Shown here: positions 50,999 through 60,100 of the stretch, piece after piece | Position numbering within the stretch: the first letter of the stretch is position 1 | How the letters are laid out: each line of letters opens with the position of its first letter | Source of the DNA: a bacterium | Lineage (GTDB): Bacteria > Zhuqueibacterota > Zhuqueibacteria > Oleimicrobiales > Geothermoviventaceae | Reading direction: 5' to 3' | Assembly: GCA_028275345.1 (NCBI GenBank) | Contig: JAPWUV010000001.1 | Location: 124,001 to 188,000, forward strand | Length of the DNA: 64,000 bases | Made by a program: the position numbers and the translations under genes | Notes under the pieces: generated by a model | Told to the model about the DNA's origin: nothing | Databases searched by the model: none | What the model saw: the letters and a program-made list of their open reading frames with translations, nothing else

Positions 50999-51072
50999 GG
51001 GCGATTAGCTCAGCTGGTTAGAGCGCTGGTCTCACATACCAGAGGTCACTGGTTCGAATCCAGTATCGCCCA
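50999..51072 (+). tRNA. tRNA-Val (anticodon CAC)
   Basis: Acceptor stem GGGCGAT/ATCGCCC (7 bp), discriminator A at 51072, D arm GCTCAGCTGGTTAGAGC, anticodon stem CTGGT/ACCAG with loop CTCACAT (anticodon CAC, codon GUG), and T arm CACTGGTTCGAATCCAGT-like (CTGG/CCAG stem with TTCGAAT). The CCA end is not encoded (CGC follows). An intrinsic terminator follows at 51079-51098. Confidence 0.95.
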
Positions 51073-51078
51073 CGCATG

Positions 51079-51098
51079 AGCGGCGGAAAGCCGCTTTT
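51079..51098 (+). terminator. Intrinsic terminator of tRNA-Val
   Basis: AGCGGC-GGAAA-GCCGCT stem-loop (6 bp) followed by TTT and CTGTTTC, 7 nt after the tRNA. Confidence 0.7.
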
Positions 51099-51175
51099 CT
51101 GTTTCATGAAGAAGGGGGTGGATTGCCCGACAGCCGTGGCCGACCGTGTGAAGATGTGCCCTGCCAAAAGGGGGG

Positions 51176-52306
51176 TTAACTTCCAGCGATGAGTTCCCGG
51201 TACAGCTCCTCATACAGATCCACTACCCGCTCCTGATCGTACTTTTCGCAAGCGATGCGTCGGGCATCTCGCGCCATTGCGTGTCGCAGCTCCGGATCGC
51301 GGAGGAGCCGCAACGCGGCTTGCGCCATGCCTTCCACATCCCCCACAGGAAAAAGAAAGCCCGTCTTGCCATCCTCGATCAGCTCTGGAAGGCCGCCCAC
51401 GCGGGTGGCAATGACCGGGACGCCGCAGCTCATCGCCTCCAGGGCCGACAAGCCGAAACTCTCCTGTTCGCTGGGAAGAAGGAAGAGATCCGCGCAGGCG
51501 TAGAGGCGCTCCGGGAATTCCTGCTCCCCGAGGAAATGCACGTCGGCCTCCACGCCGAGGTCCTTGGCCAGGCGCTGCGCGAAGATTCGGTCGGGGCCCT
51601 GCCCGATGAGCAGCAGTTTTGCCGGCATTTCCGTCCGGACCCGCGCGAAGATGCGCAGCACGTCCCCCACCCGCTTGAGCGGGCGGAAGTTGCTCGCGTG
51701 CGCGAGAATGGGTTCGCCATTGGGGGCAAACACCCTTCGCTCGGAGCTTTCAGGCAGGTCCCGGAAGCGTTTCGTGTCCACGAAGTTGGGCACTACCACG
51801 ATGTCCCGGCCGATGCCGAATTCCTCCTGCGTTTGCCGCCGCAGGGACTGCGAAACGGCCGTGACGCGATCGGACTGCAGGATGGAAAACCGAACCACGC
51901 GGAAGTAGGCTGGATCGGTGCCTACGAGGGTGATGTCGGTCCCGTGCAAGGTTGTGACGACCCGGACCGGGCGCGGCGCGACCAGCTGCTTCGCGAGCCA
52001 GGCACTGGTGGCATGAGGGACGGCGTAGTGGGCGTGAAGTATCTGGAGTCCCGCTTCCTCCACCACCTCAGCAAGTCTGGCCGCCAGCGCCAGGTCGTAC
52101 GGAGGGTACTTGAAGAGCGGGTAGGTGGAAACCTCGACCTCATGCAGGATCAGGTTCCGCTGGAACCTGGGTAGGCGGAAAGGGTGGGCGTAGCTGAAGA
52201 GGTGCACGGAATGGCCGCGCCGCGCCAGGGCCATGGCAAGCTCCGTGGCCACCACTCCGCTACCGCCTTGGGTGGGGTAGGAAATGATCCCGATTTTCAT
52301 CCTCAT
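51176..52306 (-). CDS. bshA: Bacillithiol synthesis glycosyltransferase BshA
   Basis: 376 residues from ATG 52306 (ATG 52300 also possible). It starts with the BshA signature [22 protein letters not shown]4 fold: [65 protein letters not shown] and [20 protein letters not shown]. BshA joins GlcNAc from UDP-GlcNAc to L-malate, the first step of bacillithiol synthesis, in the cytosol. It is the last gene of bshC-bshB1-bshA, 27 nt after bshB1. Full length for the family. Confidence 0.95.
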   Translation of the reverse strand: MRMKIGIISYPTQGGSGVVATELAMALARRGHSVHLFSYAHPFRLPRFQRNLILHEVEVSTYPLFKYPPYDLALAARLAEVVEEAGLQILHAHYAVPHATSAWLAKQLVAPRPVRVVTTLHGTDITLVGTDPAYFRVVRFSILQSDRVTAVSQSLRRQTQEEFGIGRDIVVVPNFVDTKRFRDLPESSERRVFAPNGEPILAHASNFRPLKRVGDVLRIFARVRTEMPAKLLLIGQGPDRIFAQRLAKDLGVEADVHFLGEQEFPERLYACADLFLLPSEQESFGLSALEAMSCGVPVIATRVGGLPELIEDGKTGFLFPVGDVEGMAQAALRLLRDPELRHAMARDARRIACEKYDQERVVDLYEELYRELIAGS

Positions 52307-52333
52307 GCTCTTGTCGGAAGACCGCTAACGGTC

Positions 52334-53065
52334 TCACCTCAGCTCGCTGAGGTGGCCGAAAGTTCGAACCAGGTCCTCCACGGGGATGGGTCCGTGCCAG
52401 CGAAATGGCTCTCCGTACCGGACGCCTATCCTTGCTCCCCAGTACTTGGCCCTCGTGATGATGTAATCCAGGAAGTCGGGAGCACTCAGGAGCGTTGGCG
52501 GAGCTTGCGAGGATTCGGGACCGCCGCCGTGAAACTGGGATCGGTAGCACTGGATCGCTTGCAGCTTCCGTTCGAAGGTCTCGGTCACGTCGACCACGAA
52601 GGATGGTTGGAAGTCCAAGTAGAGCGGGTAGTACACGATCGTGCGGGGCCTGTGGGGCGGCTGATCCGTTTCCAACCGGGCCAGGCCCGAATAATACGCC
52701 GCCTCTTGCACGAGCCGGCTCGTCTTGACGTGATCCGGGTGACGGTCCTTCCAGTACGGAGCGATGACCAGATCCGGCCGATACTCCCGGATCACTTGGA
52801 TCAGCCGACCCCGATGTTCAGGTGTCAGCTCGATCGCAGCGTCGGGCAGATCCAGTGCCTCCGCCACATCCAGACCCATCGTGCGCGCGCTCTCTTCGAA
52901 CTCCCGCAAGCGCGTCTGCCAATCGCCCCTCGTCCCTCGCTCCGCCCGGGTGAGGGAAACGATGCCAACCCGGTAGCCCTGCTGCTTCAGCTTGACGATC
53001 GTTCCCCCGCAGCTGAGCTCCACATCGTCAGGGTGGGCGCCGAAAGCCAGCACGTCGAGCTTCAA
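52334..53065 (-). CDS. bshB1: Bacillithiol deacetylase BshB1
   Basis: 243 residues from TTG 53065, with GGAGGG 8 nt upstream. LmbE/PIG-L fold: zinc motif GAHPDDVELSCGGT at the N-terminus and the third zinc ligand in DRHPDHVKTSRLV. The block GTRGDWQTRLREFEESARTM and EPFRWHGPIPVEDLV are typical of BshB1. It removes the acetyl group from GlcNAc-malate, the second step of the pathway. Encoded between bshC and bshA, 39 nt after bshC. Confidence 0.94.
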   Translation of the reverse strand: MKLDVLAFGAHPDDVELSCGGTIVKLKQQGYRVGIVSLTRAERGTRGDWQTRLREFEESARTMGLDVAEALDLPDAAIELTPEHRGRLIQVIREYRPDLVIAPYWKDRHPDHVKTSRLVQEAAYYSGLARLETDQPPHRPRTIVYYPLYLDFQPSFVVDVTETFERKLQAIQCYRSQFHGGGPESSQAPPTLLSAPDFLDYIITRAKYWGARIGVRYGEPFRWHGPIPVEDLVRTFGHLSELR

Positions 53066-53104
53066 TTGCCATTCCCTCCAGATGTGTCGTGCCCGCAGCG
53101 CTCC

Positions 53105-54724
53105 TCAGGCGGTGAGAACCGTATGGTCGAAAGAGTCCAGCTGCACTTCCCCGTACAGCCGTTGAATCAACTCCTTTCCGGCACGCACAAGGAAGGACAA
53201 AGGATTCAGGACACGTTCCTGCGGCCGACCCAGCGGCAGGAGCGTGTTTTCGATCATCCGCAGGTGCTCCCGAAGCTCTTCGTCCTTTCTTCGTCGGGCG
53301 CGAGCGACCTTCGCCTCCGCCTCCGCGAGGATGTGCAAAAGCTGTCCGAGGCTTTTCCTCAGGTAGCCCTCCAGAGAGCCATCGATGCGCAAGGCTTTTT
53401 CCGTCAGTTTTCCCCACGCGCGGGAGAGCTCTTCCCCCATCCCGGCAATTTGGCCTCGGATTTCGGCAAGTTCCTGGTCGCCTGCCAATAGGCTCCGGCC
53501 AATGCGGCCGGTCCGGAGCAAGTCCGCCGGATCCATGCCCAACCGCTCCAGATGACGCGCAACCGGCAAGGTGAGCAGGGTGAAGCCTGTCCGCGGCCAG
53601 ATGACCGGCATGGAAAGGCCGAAGGTGCGATACACTGGCCCGAGCTGCGCATAGTAGGCGATCTCCGCTGGCCCGGCGACGTAGGCGACCGTGGGCACGA
53701 GGGTGTCCTGAAATAGCGGGCGCAGGACCACATTGGGACTGAGGCGCTCCGGATGCTCGAGGGCGAAGGCGAGGAACTCGTCCTTTCGCCAACGTTTCCC
53801 GACGCCTTGCGCCACGACCAGTCCGTCTCGGAGGTGCAGCGCGTGGCGGCCACCTTCGAGAAGAAAGAGATTCAAGCGATCCCGCTGCAGCCGAATCTGA
53901 GGAGGGAAGCCGAGCCGGGAAAGCTCTTCTGTCGCCGTGGCCACAGCCCGGCTGGCCGGCGAATCCTCCTCGATTTCCTGCTGGAATACCCGCAGGGCGA
54001 GCTGTTTGAGACGGGGATCGGCTGGATCCAGGAGGACGAGCCCCATGTCACCCAACAAGTACAGCATCCACCGCGCGAAGGCGCGGGGAAGCGATTCGCC
54101 CGGTCGGTAGCAATCGGCGAGCCGATCCAGAAGCGCATCGCGGTGCGAGGTCGCCGGCAGTCGTTCCCGAAGCAGCAGGTGATGTTCGGATGAGTCCTCG
54201 GACAGCTGAACCTGATTGGCCGGGCGAGAGGGCCCGCCGAGGTCCAGCGAAAGCGTGAGGAGCTGGTGTCTCTGGTCCAGGAAATGCGAATGTCGAATCT
54301 CCTCGAGATCGTGATCCTCGGAGACGAGGTAGAAGATGGGCACGCAGGGTCTTCCGCTCCGCTGGGAGATGACCTCAGCCAAGCGGATGGCCGTGAGCCC
54401 CTTGTAGAGCGCGTACGCTGGGCCGCCCAAGTAGCCCACCTGCTGGCCCGTGACAACCGCCAGAGCGCCGCTCTCACCCAACCGACTGCAATTGGCCAGA
54501 CTCTCCGGAGGAGCGCCCAACTCCTGATTCTGGCTGTGCAAGATGGCCGCCACGCGCGCGGGATCAGCCCGACTGGCTCGATTCCGATCCGCAAGGGCCG
54601 ACCAATCGCGTTCCAGCTGAGGCGGCTCCGGGAAGAATTGGGCGAGGCGCGAAAACTCCGCGAGGTACGCTCGCGTGAGCGGGGGCAGTCCCGGCAGCTC
54701 CTTCGGTGATACGTATGTAACCAC
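53105..54724 (-). CDS. bshC: Bacillithiol cysteine-adding enzyme BshC
   Basis: 539 residues from GTG 54724. Family signature VVTGQQVGYLGGPAYALYKG near residue 90, then FYLVSEDHDLEEIRH, FVGPGE-like AYVAGPAEIAYYAQLGPVY, and MPVIWPRTGFTLL. A C-terminal coiled coil (about 425-490; LRKSLGQLLHILAEAEAKVA) precedes the last helix. BshC adds cysteine to GlcN-malate, finishing bacillithiol. Length matches (about 540). First gene of the operon; a promoter candidate lies at 54860-54888. Confidence 0.94.
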   Translation of the reverse strand: MVTYVSPKELPGLPPLTRAYLAEFSRLAQFFPEPPQLERDWSALADRNRASRADPARVAAILHSQNQELGAPPESLANCSRLGESGALAVVTGQQVGYLGGPAYALYKGLTAIRLAEVISQRSGRPCVPIFYLVSEDHDLEEIRHSHFLDQRHQLLTLSLDLGGPSRPANQVQLSEDSSEHHLLLRERLPATSHRDALLDRLADCYRPGESLPRAFARWMLYLLGDMGLVLLDPADPRLKQLALRVFQQEIEEDSPASRAVATATEELSRLGFPPQIRLQRDRLNLFLLEGGRHALHLRDGLVVAQGVGKRWRKDEFLAFALEHPERLSPNVVLRPLFQDTLVPTVAYVAGPAEIAYYAQLGPVYRTFGLSMPVIWPRTGFTLLTLPVARHLERLGMDPADLLRTGRIGRSLLAGDQELAEIRGQIAGMGEELSRAWGKLTEKALRIDGSLEGYLRKSLGQLLHILAEAEAKVARARRRKDEELREHLRMIENTLLPLGRPQERVLNPLSFLVRAGKELIQRLYGEVQLDSFDHTVLTA

Positions 54725-55056
54725 CCTGGCTGACCTCGGTCTTCCTTCGATCGCCCCGCCGGCGGCACAAGGGGATGCCGCTGGCTCCGGAATCCGATTG
54801 ACCTTCGTTGCCGCTGAAGCGAGGCGAGCTCGGTAGCGATGCTTCGGCTGAACGAAGTCAATTTATCCAGCCATCGAACAAATGCAAACAGCTGTCCGAG
54901 CGGCGATATTCCGGTCTGGGCCGGTTTCGCGATGCCGGCAAGCGCGATGCGGCGTGCTCCCCTTCGAAGACGTTTCCGCTTGCCGTCTCTTGAGCGATTT
55001 TGTACTTTTCAGCCGCGTAACAACCCAGACAGCCCAAAGCGGAAGGAGATCTTCGG
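54725..55056. other. Divergent promoter region bshC / heparinase-like gene
   Basis: About 330 nt. One promoter candidate for bshC is listed separately at 54860-54888. On the plus strand a TACTTT near 55004-55009 with a TTGCCG 17 nt upstream is a poor match. GGAAGGAG precedes the heparinase-like ATG. No gene seen. Confidence 0.5.
54860..54888 (-). promoter_or_regulatory. Possible promoter of the bshCB1A operon
   Basis: Minus strand TTTGCA (54888-54883), 17-nt spacer, TAAATT (54865-54860), about 135 nt before the bshC start. The -10 equals that of the smc, tRNA-Val and DUF2007 promoters; the -35 is weaker. Confidence 0.4.
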
Positions 55057-57132
55057 ATGGAACGCCAGTCGGATCGCGAAGGAGAGAGCAGAATCCCTCG
55101 ACGGTCGTTTCTCAGGTCTGCCGCCGTTTTGGTCGGTTTGCCTCTAGTAGACAGGACGGGTTTGAATGCCGGTACTCTTCCTCGGAAAGGGGTGTTCGTC
55201 GATGAGGGCGAGATCCCGCGGTTGCGGCAGAAACTGGATATGCCCGCCATGGAGCATGTGCGCCTGGCCCTGCGGCAACATGACGTGGGCGCGGGGCTCC
55301 GTTTCCTGAGGTCGGAAGCCAGTTACAAGCGCCGCATGTGGGACATGCCCATAGTCTGCCTTCATCTCCGACGGGGAGCCCTACTGGCTGCTGTGTGGGA
55401 CGAGCGGCTGGGACTGGAGTTGGTTCGGGAGGCCTTCGAGACGCTCAGAACCTTCCCTACCTGGGACTACTTCCTCGACGGAACGGAGCCGATTGGCCTG
55501 CAGCGTGCCCCGGAGGCGGTGATGAGCGTAGTTTTCGCACTCGAGCTCGTGGGAGACAGGCTTCCCGGCAAGCTGCGCGAGGAGATGGAGCGACAGCTTG
55601 CCACCAAGGGCTGCGCTCCGTGCTATCGTACGCTTTGGGGAATGGAGCACCCGGACTCCGTGAACGGATGGGGCTTTGCCCCAGACGCCGAGGTCAATCT
55701 CAGCGAGATCGACTTCACGCGCTGGCCGATCATCCTTCGCTCCACCAACCTGCACGCGGTTCCCCTTGCCGCGCTGGGCATCGGGAGCCTTTATCTCGGC
55801 GCTAAGGACCCGAGATCGGAACTCTGGCTGTCGACGGCGGTGGCCCACGTGGCAGACTTCTGTAGCCGGACCATCTTGCCCGACGGCGCCTACATCGAGA
55901 ACGTCTCCTATTGGGGCTACGCGATCAGCAATCTAGCCCTGTTCTTGCGGGCAGTGGAGAGGCGAAGGGGCCTGGATCTGTTCGACCTCTCGAACTTCCC
56001 AGAGCAGCTGGAGTTTGCCCTCGCTATGCAAGCTGGGACAAGACCGGTCCCCGGGGATCCCTGGAACCGGCTCGTCCAGCGGGACGGCCAAACGCCGGAC
56101 GTCGTCAACTTCTCCGACTCGTTCGGGAGCTTCGTCCAAACTGCTGCGTTAGCCATCGCCGCCAAGATGCGGGATCCCCTGGCCCAAAGGGCGGGGCTTG
56201 AGCGCGGCGGGTCTTGGGATGAGTTTACTCCGGTTGTGTATGATCCAGAAGTACCGGCCGCGAGCACCTGGCCTACGCACCTCATGAGGAAGCGCTTCGC
56301 CAATGACTGGGTGGTTTGGAGGACTGGGTGGCGGGAGGAGGACGTGGTCGTGGGGTTCCGGAGCGGCGGGCCAGCGAATCACGAGCATGCCGACCGGAAC
56401 TCCGTGGTGCTCAAGGCCTTCGGGGAGTGGCTGCTGCGGGATCCTGTGCGTGCGGCGTACGATCGCGCCAACGAGGCCTGGCTCCTTCGCCTGACGGAGG
56501 CGCACAACGCAGTCCTGATCAACGGCAAGGGACATGCCTACATTGATGGACGGGAGGGCACGAACTCCTCCACCGCGTGGGCACGGTTACGCCGATACCT
56601 GGAGAGAGACAATTGGCTCACACTGACGAGCGAGGCTACGGAGGCCTACCAGGCTGTTGTGCCGAACGTACGGAGGGTCGTCCGGACGCTCGTCTGGCTC
56701 GCCCCCGATTGCCTTCTGATCGTGGATCAGGTGAGCGCCAAATCCGCCGTGGAGGTCGCGGCCCGCTTCCTCCCGGACAATGGAGATGGAGCGGCGGTGA
56801 TTGAGACCGACGAAACGAGCTTTGTGCTCCGACGTCCGCGGGCGAGCCTCTGGGCCACTGTGGTGGGTACTGGGCGAATTCGGGTGACGGCTGGCCAGCT
56901 TCCCCTGAAGAGCTCCGCAACCCCTTATCCCTACGTCCAAGTCGCCCATGAGCCGGCTCAAGAAGCGTGCATTGTCACGGCCGCCGTCGTCGGCCGAGGC
57001 GATTCGCCGCCGGCCCGCGCTTCAGTGGAATGGCCTGGTGCGGGAGATCTGCTTGTAGCCTGGACCGGCACGAGCGGCACGAGGTCCTGTCGGGTCCATC
57101 TCGTTGGAGAAATCCCCGAGGTGGAAGTGTAG
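55057..57132 (+). CDS. Tat-exported heparinase II/III-like protein
   Basis: 691 residues from ATG 55057 (GGAAGGAG upstream). A twin-arginine signal: IPRRSFLRSAAVLVGLPLV (about 14-32). An alpha/alpha toroid domain spans about 60-360 (FETLRTFPTWDYFLDGTEPI, RTILPDGAYIENVSYWGYAI). A heparinase II/III-like beta-sandwich follows (about 400-680; GGPANHEHADRNSVVLKAFG, WLLRDPVRAAYD, ARLRRYLERDNWLTLTSEAT). The HxxxD-x-N block with following LKAFGEWL is the usual family signature; the Tyr/His pair of the active site may be YWGY. It likely degrades an acidic polysaccharide outside the cytoplasm by beta-elimination. The C25 gene follows after 29 nt. Confidence 0.85.
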   Translation: MERQSDREGESRIPRRSFLRSAAVLVGLPLVDRTGLNAGTLPRKGVFVDEGEIPRLRQKLDMPAMEHVRLALRQHDVGAGLRFLRSEASYKRRMWDMPIVCLHLRRGALLAAVWDERLGLELVREAFETLRTFPTWDYFLDGTEPIGLQRAPEAVMSVVFALELVGDRLPGKLREEMERQLATKGCAPCYRTLWGMEHPDSVNGWGFAPDAEVNLSEIDFTRWPIILRSTNLHAVPLAALGIGSLYLGAKDPRSELWLSTAVAHVADFCSRTILPDGAYIENVSYWGYAISNLALFLRAVERRRGLDLFDLSNFPEQLEFALAMQAGTRPVPGDPWNRLVQRDGQTPDVVNFSDSFGSFVQTAALAIAAKMRDPLAQRAGLERGGSWDEFTPVVYDPEVPAASTWPTHLMRKRFANDWVVWRTGWREEDVVVGFRSGGPANHEHADRNSVVLKAFGEWLLRDPVRAAYDRANEAWLLRLTEAHNAVLINGKGHAYIDGREGTNSSTAWARLRRYLERDNWLTLTSEATEAYQAVVPNVRRVVRTLVWLAPDCLLIVDQVSAKSAVEVAARFLPDNGDGAAVIETDETSFVLRRPRASLWATVVGTGRIRVTAGQLPLKSSATPYPYVQVAHEPAQEACIVTAAVVGRGDSPPARASVEWPGAGDLLVAWTGTSGTRSCRVHLVGEIPEVEV

Positions 57133-57161
57133 CCTGGTCTGAGGTGCAGGGAAGGGGGAAG

Positions 57162-60100
57162 ATGGTTGGGAAGTGGGCTCTGCGTTATCGGCTGTCGCGG
57201 GGGCGACTGCGGGGATTCCTCGCCGTGGGACTACTCGTTCTCGTCGCCACACGCGACGGATTCGGGGATGGGGATCGACGCCGAGGGGCGGGGGAAGTCG
57301 CGGATGTTGCCATCGTCGAAGGGGGATTCGACCCTTACCAGGAGCCTGCCGCTACTGCCGCCGCAACGGCTGCAAGTGCCCTGCAGAGCGCCGGAATTGC
57401 GGCGGATTACGCGCGCCTCTCGACCCTCCTTGGGGGATGCGCCTCGGCCCTGAAAATCGCGGTGCAGAAGGAAGGGATTTACCGCGTCGCCGGGCATGCC
57501 ATTCTTGCGGCGGATCCCCGTTGGCGAGGCGCGAAGCTTCAGGATCTGCGCCTTCTGTGCCAAGGGGAACCCGTTCCCCTTTGGCTCGAGGACAGAGACA
57601 GTGACGGGCTTCTCGATTCCGATGACGCGGTGGAATTCTGGGGAGAACCCTACCGGCCGGATCCTCGGTCAACTTCCCCCGATCGCTACTGGGACCCGTA
57701 CACTCGGACGAACGTCTACTGGCTCACGCAAGCGCCCTCGCTGCCTCCCCGCTGGCTGGTTCCACTCCACGCCGGGGTGAGCTCGATGGCTCTCCCGGAG
57801 GCTACCTGGGCACCTCAGCAGATCCATATTGAGGAAGATAGGCTTTTCGATCGGCTCGGCCGTGTGTCGTATCCTTCCGGCCGGGATCACTGGTTCTGGG
57901 GCGCTGTGCACGGGCAACGGCTGGAGCAGTTTCCGTTTGAGCTTCCGGTTCCGGACACCGTTGGCTGCGCCAAGATGGAGCTCACCGTTTGTCTTTCGGG
58001 GAAAAGCTGCGATGGCCTTGGGCAGCACTCGGTGCAGATCCTCCTCGGCGGACGGCAAATAGGGGCTCCGCTCCGGTGGCGCGATCAGGAGTACGTGATC
58101 GCTACCTTCGGCCCGGCCGAGGGGTTGCATCCCTCTCTCCTGCATCCGGGGACCAATGTGCTCGCCGTGCTCAACCTGAGCCCGGATGAGGCTGACCAGG
58201 TGCTCTTCAACTGGGCTGAGCTTGTCTTCCCGCAGCAATTTCGGGCTGTGGATGGTTTGGTGAAATTCCGGTCCCCGCCGGCAACGATCGGCCGGAGAGT
58301 ACGTTTCCGCGTGCGAGGCTTCACTTTGCCGGAGGTGGAAGTTTTCAGACTGGGAGTGGGAAAGCTCGAGGGGTATCGTGTGGAAAGGGCGGCGGATGAG
58401 CCAACCTGGGACGTCGTGTTCGAAGATTGGGTGGATGAGGCGGGGACCTATGTGGCCCTTGAGCCGAGGCGGAAATGCACTCCGGTGCGAATCTGGCCCG
58501 CCGAGCCTTCGTACTGGTCGGCACTGGAATCGGCGGGATTCGACTACGTCGTGATCGGGCCGGACTCCTTCCTCCATTCCCCTGCTGTGGAAGAGCTTGT
58601 GGCGCTCCGCGAAGCAGGCGGACTCCAAGCTGTGCGGGTTCCTGTGGAGCACATCTACGACGTGTTCGCCTGGGGCATCACGACCCCCGAAGCCATTCGA
58701 TGCTTTCTGCTCCACGCTCTGGAGAGCTGGCCGCGGAAGCCTCGGTACCTTTTGCTTCTCGGGGCCGGATCCCTCACGCGCGAGACCTTCGGTTCCGGCT
58801 CTTGCCTCCTGCCGAGCATCTGGTCGCAAACGGTGAAGTACGGCGCTGCTCCGTGCGATAACCAGTTCGTGGTGCGCTCCCTCCTCGATCCGATCCCCGA
58901 GGTTGCGGTTGGACGTCTGCCCGTGCGGAGCGTGGGCGAACTGGAGACCGTCGTCGCGAAGATTTGCGCGTACGAACGAGCCCCGCCGGGCCCGTGGCTG
59001 AACCGTGTTTTGGCCATCGCCGGGGTCGGGAGCACGTTCCGAGGGCAACTCACCGAACTGCTTGGGCATCACTTGGACTGGGGGTATCAGCTGCGACGGA
59101 TCGACGCTGGGCCTCCGCCATCCGAGTACAGCGGCAGCACGCAGGATTTGTTGGACCAGTGGAATCGCGGGCTGGCGATGATCCACTTCCTTGGCCACGG
59201 CGGCGGAAGAATCTGGTCCGATGACTTGCTCATGACATTCGACGCGGTTTCTGGGCTGACAAATGGCTCCCTGCTGCCTTTCGTAGCCAGCTGGACCTGT
59301 TTCACCGCCGCCTTCGATGGATCCGAGTCCTTGGGCATGCGGCTCCTCCTCCAGCCGGACGGAGGTGCTGTGGCCGTGCTCGGAGCCACAGGAGTGGGCT
59401 GGGTTTGGAATGATTACTACCTCCTGCGCGAACTCTTGAGACTGCTGGAGCAAGACGGCGTCGAGACAATCGGGGACGCCGTTCGCCTGGCGAAAAGGGA
59501 ATACTACCTGAGATACCCTTCCGCGCTCGGTCGGTCCCAGCTGAACCAGTACACGCTCCTCGGGGACCCGGCCACGCCCCTGCGCCTTGCCCGGGAGGGC
59601 CTGCGACTGGAGGCGAAGTGGCTGGGTGGGGATCCTCCGGTGATCGAGATCGGCCCTCTCGAGGGCGTGAGCGGGGCTTCCGTGGAGGGTTTCCATCCGC
59701 GGTCCCCGGTGCGCTCAATGGAATTGGCCCACGAATTCCGGGACGGAAGGATCTGGGTCCAGCTTCCGAGCAATGGCTCGCCAGGGGACTCTCTCTTGCT
59801 GCGGGTCACGGCATGGGGCGATCGCGGTCAAGCCGTGTGGCATGCTGTGGTTCGGCCCGCTCTCCCGGGAGCCAAGATTGACTCCATCTGGTGGGAGCCG
59901 CCCCACCCGACCGCCGGCGAAGAGATTTGGCTTTGCGCTTGCGGCAACTTGCCCGCAAGTGCCGAGCTTTCGCTTTCCTGCCCGGAGACCGGCTTCACCA
60001 CGACATTCTTCCGACAACCAGACGGCTGTTTCCGGTCGGCCCGCGCCCTCGTTGTTTCGGATCCGGGTCTGGTGGACCTCGAACTTGTGGCGAGGGATCC

